DNA of 21,939 nucleotides from a virus. This document shows positions 17,311 to 21,939 of this stretch, piece by piece (the stretch's first letter is position 1; the number at the start of each line of letters is the position of its first letter). Under the pieces are notes generated by a model. It saw only the letters and a list, made by a program, of their open reading frames with translations, had not been told where the DNA came from and ran no database searches. The position numbers and the translations under genes were made by a program. The DNA lies in the IMG/VR virus record IMGVR_UViG_3300042991_000303, positions 1 through 21,939 of that record; one strand, 5' to 3'.

Positions 17311-17775
17311 GTGATTATTAACTGCAAGTGTGGGAACATCTTGGTTATCACATCAGATTCGGTTAAGGACAGGCCTATCGTCACCTGCACTCATTGCAAG
17401 ACTGCTCTGGATGCCCGAATTCCTTCAGATGAGGCCCCAAGGATTGAGGATAATCAAAAAGAGGTACCTACGGAGGTTTGGGACGGTCAAGAGGATTACG
17501 AGGCTTGTACGGCAACCTGTCCAAAGGTGGATCATAAGGCGTGGGAACATTATGGTTATCACCCAATGTCCCACATCGGAGAATCATTACCCAGGTTGAT
17601 GTGTATGTGCCAGACACTGATTATGGGTGGGACAGCTACCCAACAGCGGTTCTGGTTTGTAGCTGCCCCTCACCGATATAAGACAACACCTCAGTACAGG
17701 TACCGGTCTAACTTCAGGGGTAAGTCTTATCAGCTTAATCCTGTGGCACATGGCGGTCATAAGGTTTCCCACTAA
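17311..17775 (+). CDS. Zinc-ribbon protein of unknown function
   Basis: A 154-residue protein starting at GTG 17311 with GGAG seven bases upstream. The N-terminus has paired cysteines, NCKCG (C5, C7) and TCTHC (C26, C29), with a beta-hairpin spacing typical of zinc ribbons. Further Cys/His residues (TATCPKVDHKAWEHYGYHP, then MCMCQ) suggest a second metal site, and the tail is basic (PHRYKTTPQYRYRSNFRGK). It could bind DNA or RNA. It stands alone between the leftward late operon and a non-coding stretch. No family name is justified. Confidence 0.65.
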   Translation: MIINCKCGNILVITSDSVKDRPIVTCTHCKTALDARIPSDEAPRIEDNQKEVPTEVWDGQEDYEACTATCPKVDHKAWEHYGYHPMSHIGESLPRLMCMCQTLIMGGTATQQRFWFVAAPHRYKTTPQYRYRSNFRGKSYQLNPVAHGGHKVSH

Positions 17776-17781
17776 TTCCGT

Positions 17782-17807
17782 GGATTCCTCCGGAAAATCC
17801 GGAATCC
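17782..17807 (+). terminator. Hairpin after the zinc-ribbon gene
   Basis: GGATTCC (17782-17788) pairs with GGAATCC (17801-17807), and inside it CCGGA/TCCGG can form a tighter stem. It begins seven bases after the stop codon. No clear T-run follows, so terminator strength is uncertain. Confidence 0.45.
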
Positions 17808-17868
17808 TTAATCGCTCAGGTATTAGGCGTTTCGGGCCAGCTAAAGGTATAGGCTGTGAGGATTCTGG

Positions 17869-17985
17869 ATGACTGTCCTATTACTCTTTGTTTTGGTTTT
17901 CCCCCTGGAGAGAAGGCAAAGAGCGATAGCGATACTTGCCTTCTACCCTTGGGATACCCTTTATCTCAGTCCTCTGATGGAGTAA
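17869..17985 (+). CDS. Possible 38-residue hydrophobic leader-like peptide
   Basis: A short frame from ATG 17869 to TAA 17985 with GAGG eight bases upstream. The first 13 residues are strongly hydrophobic (MTVLLLFVLVFPL), followed by ERRQR and a second hydrophobic patch. It overlaps a stable hairpin, so the apparent frame may be chance. It could be a tiny membrane peptide. Evidence is weak and there is no homology. Confidence 0.25.
   Translation: MTVLLLFVLVFPLERRQRAIAILAFYPWDTLYLSPLME
17911..17944 (+). other. 9-bp perfect inverted repeat with an alternative pairing
   Basis: AGAAGGCAA (17911-17919) is perfectly complementary to TTGCCTTCT (17936-17944) with a 16-base loop. The overlapping CAAAGAG (17917-17923) can instead pair with CTCTTTG (17884-17890). 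Two mutually exclusive stems are the layout of attenuators and switches, but short pairings like the second also arise by chance. Confidence 0.4.
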
Positions 17986-18222
17986 GTCCTCTGGAAGTTC
18001 TTCTGACTTAATAGTTACTCAGGTATTAGGTCTTTATCTTAATAGGTCTTAATTATAGTACTTTTACATACAATACAATGTAATTAAGTAGTGTTATTAT
18101 ATTTTGTCTTTTTCTTTCTTAAGACAAGGAGGCTAAAGTTAAAGTCACAGACGCGTGCGCGTGCGTGGGTACATATTATAATAGGAAAGTCAGAATTTCC
18201 GTGGACTTAACAGGACACGGAC

Positions 18223-18483
18223 TTAATTGGACTTGAAGGCTTGAGACTTAATAGCTTTGAATTTGGCTTGGGAGTCTATCCAGTAACCTGGCCAAAGGCT
18301 ATCAGGGACAACTTGATCGAGGTAATTAGTCATACACCAATCCCTGGCTATTTCTCCGAAGAGGGTTTGTCTGGCTGAACCTTTGGTTAAAGGTGCCATA
18401 CCCCTTTCCACAACATTTGCCTTATAGGCTTCTATGCCTTTCTGAAAGAACCACTCTTCACCCTCATAAGTCATATTCCTCAT
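18223..18483 (-). CDS. 86-residue protein, unknown
   Basis: An 86-residue, Trp-rich protein (EEWFFQKGIEAYK, DWCMTNYLDQ, SLWPGYWID) with mixed helix and no membrane span. It resembles small DUF-type phage proteins of early regions, but I do not recognise a family. It overlaps the upstream 212-residue gene by 20 bp. The ATG at 18483 has GGAAGG six bases upstream; an in-frame ATG at 18474 is an alternative. The two minus-strand genes likely form one operon driven from the AT-rich region near 19.15 kb. Confidence 0.7.
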   Translation of the reverse strand: MRNMTYEGEEWFFQKGIEAYKANVVERGMAPLTKGSARQTLFGEIARDWCMTNYLDQVVPDSLWPGYWIDSQAKFKAIKSQAFKSN

Positions 18484-19102
18484 TCCTTTCCTTCCAGGCT
18501 ATGAGCTTCTCTTCATCTATCTCTTCATGGGTATAGTAGTCTTTCACTTTAACGTCCCCTTGACCTCTTATCCAACAACCTTCCTTAGCCCCGTCCCTTA
18601 AAGTACGCTTTTTAGGGCCTACGGCTTTGTATGGGGCTATGATCTCAAGGTCAGGGCCTTCCCATACCCCTCGGATATAACTTACGTTTAAATGGGGGTC
18701 TAGCCACAAAAATGTAGGTCTGTGTTTAAGGCACTCTACGTAAGCAGTCTTGGCCTTGTGTGTTATAAATAATATAGGCCTCTTCACTTTTGAGTACTTG
18801 AGATAGAAGCCGTCCCTTATCCGTCTAAAATCCTCATACACCATGCTGTCCTTGGTGTATTTCACCCCAGATGCATAGGCAACTGCCTTGGCACCTATAT
18901 CATTAACAAGCACCTCATACATAATCCCACCTATGGCATCAGCAACCAGTAAGGACATCTTTAAAGGTTCGGGGCTCATACCCATACCTATAGACTCAGC
19001 AACCAGTTGGGTCAAACCACTTAGGGGTTCTGCACTTATACCCACTTCAAGGAGCACATAGTTCTTCGGTGCTGGTAATTCAGGTACTAACTGATAACGC
19101 AT
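18464..19102 (-). CDS. 212-residue protein of unknown function
   Basis: The start is ATG 19102, chosen for its AAAGGAGG site five bases upstream; an upstream GTG at 19135 lacks one. The sequence carries a loose internal repeat near the N-terminus (VGISAEPLSGLTQLVAESIG at 20-39, then GMSPEPLKMSLLVADAIGG). The middle is alpha/beta (KRPILFITHKAKTAYVECLK), and the end is charged and helical (EEIDEEKLIAWKERNEEYDL). It is the first gene of a two-gene minus operon, divergent from the ribbon-helix-helix gene, a place typical of early control or host-takeover genes. No family was recognised. Confidence 0.72.
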   Translation of the reverse strand: MRYQLVPELPAPKNYVLLEVGISAEPLSGLTQLVAESIGMGMSPEPLKMSLLVADAIGGIMYEVLVNDIGAKAVAYASGVKYTKDSMVYEDFRRIRDGFYLKYSKVKRPILFITHKAKTAYVECLKHRPTFLWLDPHLNVSYIRGVWEGPDLEIIAPYKAVGPKKRTLRDGAKEGCWIRGQGDVKVKDYYTHEEIDEEKLIAWKERNEEYDL

Positions 19103-19182
19103 TTGACCTCCTTTCACCAATAGTCTTGTTTTCACACATACTTTAAATATACATTAAAAGTAATAAAAAATTAAAATAATTC

Positions 19183-19211
19183 TTGTATTAGCTAAATTTA
19201 TTGTGTATATT
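19183..19211 (+). promoter_or_regulatory. Sigma70-like promoter for the rightward genes
   Basis: TTGTAT (19183-19188) and TATATT (19206-19211) are separated by exactly 17 bases, in a very AT-rich stretch between divergent genes and 22 bases before the start codon at 19234. The -10 matches consensus in five of six positions and the -35 is weaker. The adjacent ribbon-helix-helix protein could act here as an autorepressor. Confidence 0.55.
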
Positions 19212-19233
19212 TAATTTAAAGGAGAAAACAATT

Positions 19234-19407
19234 ATGGAACAGACTGCACCAGTTAGACTACAAGCAGACATATCCCTATCATGTAAGGCCCGGTTAAATT
19301 TCTACGCAACCTTAAACCAGGTTCCAGCGGGTCAGATAGTGGAACAAGCCTTAAATGAATTTTTCACAAAGGAAGAAGAACTTGCAAAACCCAAGGAGGC
19401 TGTATGA
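19234..19407 (+). CDS. Ribbon-helix-helix-like DNA-binding protein
   Basis: A 57-residue protein from ATG 19234 with AAAGGAG nine bases upstream. The pattern is a short beta-strand (VRLQADISL, 7-15) followed by two helices (SCKARLNFYATLNQ and PAGQIVEQALNEFF), the layout of Arc/CopG-type repressors that bind DNA as dimers through the strand. Its place at a divergent promoter fits a small transcription regulator. The charged tail overlaps the next gene by ATGA. The family call rests on length and pattern, not on a firm match. Confidence 0.6.
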   Translation: MEQTAPVRLQADISLSCKARLNFYATLNQVPAGQIVEQALNEFFTKEEELAKPKEAV

Positions 19408-19856
19408 CACCGGAGCAAGCTTTAAGGAGCCCCGACTTTCTTTTGGATATTGATAGTCTAAAAGAGGTTATTCAGGAACTGATGAAAAGGAACAAACGCA
19501 TAATAAAGTTTTCCAGGGAAAATTTATTAATTATGGCCAGCTTACGCAGAGAGCTCAACAAAAAAAATTATTTTGATGAAAATAAAAAAACAGAATACAT
19601 GGATAAAACAGAAGATGTATTCAATGAAATCCATGAGGCCCTCGATCAAATTCACAATCTTGTAGTAGGTGGTGGAGGAATATTGGAGATTTCCAGTAAA
19701 GAACTGGATAACCCAGAAAACAGTGTTAGAGGAAACTGTATAAAGCTAGAGATGGCTTTAGAAGCCCTTTACAACTGTATGTATATCCACGAGTACAATG
19801 AGGAGAGAACAGAATGTGCCAAGTCATCTACCGAGAAACAGTCAACCGCGGCTTAA
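19404..19856 (+). CDS. 150-residue helical protein, unknown
   Basis: An AT-rich gene whose start overlaps the previous stop (ATGA), so it is co-translated with the ribbon-helix-helix protein. The product is mostly helical (SLKEVIQELMKRNKRIIKF, then EDVFNEIHEALDQIHNL), with a VVGGGGILEI turn at about 87-96 and a second helix pair with Cys (ALEALYNCMYI). No catalytic motif is visible. A partner or modulator of the regulator is possible. GC content is low (11 of 60 bases in 19561-19620), unlike the following genes. Confidence 0.68.
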   Translation: MTPEQALRSPDFLLDIDSLKEVIQELMKRNKRIIKFSRENLLIMASLRRELNKKNYFDENKKTEYMDKTEDVFNEIHEALDQIHNLVVGGGGILEISSKELDNPENSVRGNCIKLEMALEALYNCMYIHEYNEERTECAKSSTEKQSTAA

Positions 19857-19877
19857 CCGCAGAACTGGAGCCTTGTC

Positions 19878-20522
19878 GTGAAACCAATATTGATAGCGGA
19901 CATCGGATCCCTGTGGGGCGACAGCCTCGACACAGCCTTGGAAGCCGCACGGGCGGTAGCCTTGGCCGGCTTTCGGCCAAAGTTCCAGTTCTGTCAGCCT
20001 ACCAACGGGAACCGGCCCTTACCTGCTGAGTACCTGCCCGAGATTGTTAAGGCCTGCCCGAATGCCTCGGCATCCGTGTGGGACATCAACGGCTTAGAGG
20101 CAGTCATCAAGGCTGATGCAGCCTGGGTCAAGTTGGCCTGGTCTGCTCCCAGAAGCCTATTGTCTGTATGCAAGGACCGCCTGCCTGTTGTTCTGACAAT
20201 GCATGATGATGAGTTCTACTCACGGCAGCAGGGCTTGTGGCGCTTACTTACCGCTGAGGATGGCGGTGTGCCAATCTATCCGGATCGTGGCCACTACCCG
20301 AAACAGGTGCATGTAGATTCTTATGGTGACCCGCTCTACCCAGATGCGGCAGACGGCTTTTCCTGTCACGGAACCGTAGAGGATTGCCTTGACGCTGTTA
20401 AGGCCGGAGCACAAATCCTGGAGGTACATACCAACCCACTTGCCTTACCTGAGGATTGGGCACCGGACGCCCGGTTTGCCTTAAGCCTATCAGACTTGGA
20501 ACGTCTGGGTAAGGCCGTATGA
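19878..20522 (+). CDS. Short NeuB-like (sialic acid synthase family) protein
   Basis: A 214-residue protein starting at GTG 19878 with GGAG seven bases upstream. NeuB enzymes condense phosphoenolpyruvate with a hexosamine-type sugar to form nonulosonic acids. Features in the expected order: IADIGSLWGDS (6-16; family IAExG, here Asp for Glu at 8), KFQ at 35-37 with the conserved Lys and Gln, WVKLAWS at 83-89 (Lys85 at the Schiff-like/PEP-binding Lys position), GFSCHG at 160-165 (family SDHT; metal His164) and LEVH at 181-184 (Glu182, metal His184). It lacks the C-terminal antifreeze-like SAF domain and is about 120 residues shorter than usual. The changed E-to-D and D-to-C positions leave activity open. 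GC content is clearly higher than in the gene before it. Next gene overlaps by ATGA. Confidence 0.65.
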   Translation: MKPILIADIGSLWGDSLDTALEAARAVALAGFRPKFQFCQPTNGNRPLPAEYLPEIVKACPNASASVWDINGLEAVIKADAAWVKLAWSAPRSLLSVCKDRLPVVLTMHDDEFYSRQQGLWRLLTAEDGGVPIYPDRGHYPKQVHVDSYGDPLYPDAADGFSCHGTVEDCLDAVKAGAQILEVHTNPLALPEDWAPDARFALSLSDLERLGKAV

Positions 20523-21124
20523 AACTACTTATCATTGGCTCAATGGGTGCCATAGGCAAGAGGTACATGGCAGTGGCCAGACACCTCTGTATTGATTATG
20601 TGGGCTGGGACCTACGGATGGGTACACCAATGCCTGTGCTTGGGATCACCCACTGCCTTATCTGTACCCCGACTGATACCCACTACAAGATTGTTAATAC
20701 ATTATCCAATATGACTGACTGGCTACTCTTAGTAGAGAAGCCCTTGGTCATGGTACCAATGGACGGCTTTGTCCTATCCTTCTTAAGAGGCTACACCGTC
20801 TGTAATTGGTCACTGGTACACGATGGGATATACAAACCAGGTACCTGTGAGATTACTTATAAGTCCCATCACACAGGCCCGGATGGCCTGCCTTGGGATA
20901 CCTGCCAACTTCTGTATTTGAGCCGGCCGGAGCATCCACCTGCAATTGGGGAGTCTCCCCTCTGGTCGGCTACTATTAATGGCCAAGAGGTTACATATCG
21001 TCAAATTGAAGAATCTTATATCAGAATGATTGACCTTTTTGTCAACCGAAACGGAGAGGGCTTATGGACGCTAAACGACGGTTATCAAATGACTCTAAAA
21101 TGTCTTGGAATGCAAGGGCCATAG
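20519..21124 (+). CDS. Short Gfo/Idh/MocA-type oxidoreductase
   Basis: A 201-residue protein beginning with a Rossmann NAD(P)-binding motif GSMGAIGKRY (G7, G10, G13). Then come LICTPTDTHYKIV (47-59) and LVEKPL (71-76) with the EKP catalytic/binding Lys74, all hallmarks of Gfo/Idh/MocA sugar dehydrogenases. The C-terminal substrate domain is reduced to about 100 residues (usual proteins have 320-380). Such enzymes oxidise or reduce sugar hydroxyls or ketones, often as the step before an aminotransferase. It overlaps the NeuB-like gene by ATGA and the aminotransferase gene by 61 bp, so all three form one translational unit. The substrate is unknown. Confidence 0.75.
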   Translation: MKLLIIGSMGAIGKRYMAVARHLCIDYVGWDLRMGTPMPVLGITHCLICTPTDTHYKIVNTLSNMTDWLLLVEKPLVMVPMDGFVLSFLRGYTVCNWSLVHDGIYKPGTCEITYKSHHTGPDGLPWDTCQLLYLSRPEHPPAIGESPLWSATINGQEVTYRQIEESYIRMIDLFVNRNGEGLWTLNDGYQMTLKCLGMQGP

Positions 21125-21939
21125 ACGTACTGGCACAGGGTTGCACGACATTTTCCAAAAGGATTACGTCTTACGGATGGGACTCCCCAACCCACGTATT
21201 AAGTTCTAACGGTGTCCAACTTACTTGCGATGACGGCAAAGATTACTACGACATGGGCGGTATGGGTAGCCAGCTTATATCCTGCACCAACAACTTCAGT
21301 TTGCCAAGTTACCTCGAAGTCGAAGTAGCCGAGAAAATCCGTGACCGTGTCCCCGTAATGCAGAAGATGAAGATACTTAAGACAGGCAGTGCGGCCTTGG
21401 AGTGTGCCATACGCTTTGCCCGTGATTACTGCAAGCGTTCAGGTATCATCTGGTCAGGGTATCATGGTGTTAATAATGCCTGGATCTCCTGTGAGAAGCC
21501 CGGTGCCGGTACGGTCTACGAACACTCCATAAAGTTTACAGATGACCACAAGCTGCTGGCCTACCTTAAAGGTAAGCATTATAAGTCATCCATTGGTATT
21601 GTCTGCATGGAGCCTGTACTCCTTGATGACTCCACGGAACGTGAGGAACTTGTCAAGGAGATTATCAAGGTCGCACACAGTAAGGATATGATTGTTATAC
21701 TTGACGAAGTGGTAACAGGTTGGCGTGTCCCTAAGTTTACTTATACCAATAACTGGGGCTTGGATGCAGACATAGTCTGTCTGGGCAAGGCCACTGCTGA
21801 TGGCCATCCCATCGGGATATGTGGAGGCCGTAAAGACATCATGTCCGGTGACAGCTTTATAAGTAATACGGCAAACGGCGAAGAGTCCACCCTTAAGGTC
21901 ATGTCAGATGTTCTTAATCTTGTGACCGAAGAAAAGCTG
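21064..21939 (+). CDS. Class III aminotransferase (GSA-aminomutase-like), C-terminus beyond window
   Basis: An open frame from ATG 21064 to the right edge (292 codons, no stop), with GGAGAG five bases upstream; an ATG at 21100 is an alternative. This is a fold-type I PLP enzyme: KTGSAALECAIRFAR at 106-120 (phosphate-binding GSA turn), GYHG at 132-135, MEP at 182-184, DEVVTGWR at 214-221 (Asp214 for the pyridine nitrogen) and CLGKATADGHPIG with Lys242 as the Schiff-base lysine, exactly 28 residues after the Asp as in glutamate-1-semialdehyde aminomutase. About 100-130 residues should follow outside the window. Beside NeuB-like and oxidoreductase genes, amination of a keto-sugar is more likely than haem synthesis. 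Confidence 0.85.
   Translation, partial: MDAKRRLSNDSKMSWNARAIDVLAQGCTTFSKRITSYGWDSPTHVLSSNGVQLTCDDGKDYYDMGGMGSQLISCTNNFSLPSYLEVEVAEKIRDRVPVMQKMKILKTGSAALECAIRFARDYCKRSGIIWSGYHGVNNAWISCEKPGAGTVYEHSIKFTDDHKLLAYLKGKHYKSSIGIVCMEPVLLDDSTEREELVKEIIKVAHSKDMIVILDEVVTGWRVPKFTYTNNWGLDADIVCLGKATADGHPIGICGGRKDIMSGDSFISNTANGEESTLKVMSDVLNLVTEEKL

Larger units (their letters stand above)
17776..18222. other. 447-bp gene-poor region rich in repeats and hairpins
   Basis: No convincing long gene lies here. It contains a 13-bp direct repeat CTCAGGTATTAGG at 17815-17827 and 18018-18030, TAGGTCTT twice (18027, 18043), several GGACTTAA/GGACTTGA motifs (about 18203-18240), hairpins listed separately, a pyrimidine-rich run (about 18101-18118), a lone AAGGAGG (18125-18131) without a start codon at proper distance, an alternating CGCGTGCGCGTGCGTG run (18152-18167), and TATAAT boxes reading both ways near 18175-18182. 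It separates convergent genes. A regulatory RNA, an origin-like or a recombination region are all possible; none is proven. Confidence 0.5.

Noticed and set aside
17776-18222. tRNA gene in the non-coding stretch
   Set aside because: No T-loop consensus or cloverleaf could be traced on either strand; the GGATTCC hairpin is too short.
19814-20029. 71-residue plus-strand frame spanning the start of the NeuB-like gene
   Set aside because: It overlaps both flanking supported genes in another frame and shows no motif or ribosome site.
21064-21939. Reading the aminotransferase as HemL for tetrapyrrole synthesis
   Set aside because: Class III motifs are shared with many enzymes, and the neighbours are sugar-type genes, so no gene symbol is justified.

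Overview
The window is part of a tailed double-stranded DNA phage (Caudoviricetes) or a prophage of one. A complete DNA-packaging and head-assembly block is recognisable: small and large terminase, portal, scaffold-like protein and major capsid protein. It is followed by very long collagen-like fibre genes. Genes are tightly packed, with many ATGA, TAATG or directly adjoining stop/start junctions and good AGGAG-type ribosome binding sites, so the host is a bacterium. The sequence does not identify which one.

Layout. From about 17.3 kb down to position 1 nearly everything reads leftward (minus strand). In transcription order: a small membrane protein, TerS, TerL, two small membrane proteins (holin/spanin candidates), an FmdB-type zinc ribbon, the portal, a Pro/Gln-rich protein, a 75-residue protein, a scaffold-like protein, the major capsid protein, an endonuclease VII-type HNH enzyme, a small virion-like protein, a DUF115/Maf-type glycosyltransferase-like protein, a 77-residue protein, two collagen-like fibres carrying four DNRLRE-type modules (575 and 1459 residues), a 97-residue protein, a LamG-like lectin-fold protein, and a zinc-finger protein cut by the left edge. 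No tape measure, tail tube or baseplate gene is visible, so the fibres follow the head genes directly.

Between 17.3 and 19.9 kb lie genes on both strands: a zinc-ribbon protein on plus, a 447-bp gene-poor stretch rich in short repeats and hairpins, two unrecognised minus-strand genes, an AT-rich divergent promoter region, then a small ribbon-helix-helix-like protein and an unrecognised protein on plus. From 19,878 to the right edge, base composition rises sharply in GC and three overlapping plus-strand genes encode sugar-type enzymes: a short NeuB-like (sialic-acid-synthase family) protein, a short Gfo/Idh/MocA-type oxidoreductase, and a class III (glutamate-1-semialdehyde-aminomutase-like) aminotransferase that runs off the window.

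Most interesting idea. Maf/DUF115 proteins attach nonulosonic acids (the sialic-acid-like sugars made by NeuB-family enzymes) to Ser/Thr of flagellins. Here a DUF115/Maf-like protein sits in the virion operon, next to fibres whose Gly-X-Thr repeats offer hundreds of exposed Thr residues, and a NeuB-like/oxidoreductase/aminotransferase cassette lies elsewhere in the same genome. Together they could be a phage-encoded system that makes an unusual nonulosonic acid and decorates its own fibres or capsid with it. The family assignments come from sequence motifs. The link between the two modules is inference. A second notable item is a hairpin that would hide the ribosome binding site of the HNH endonuclease just after the capsid gene.
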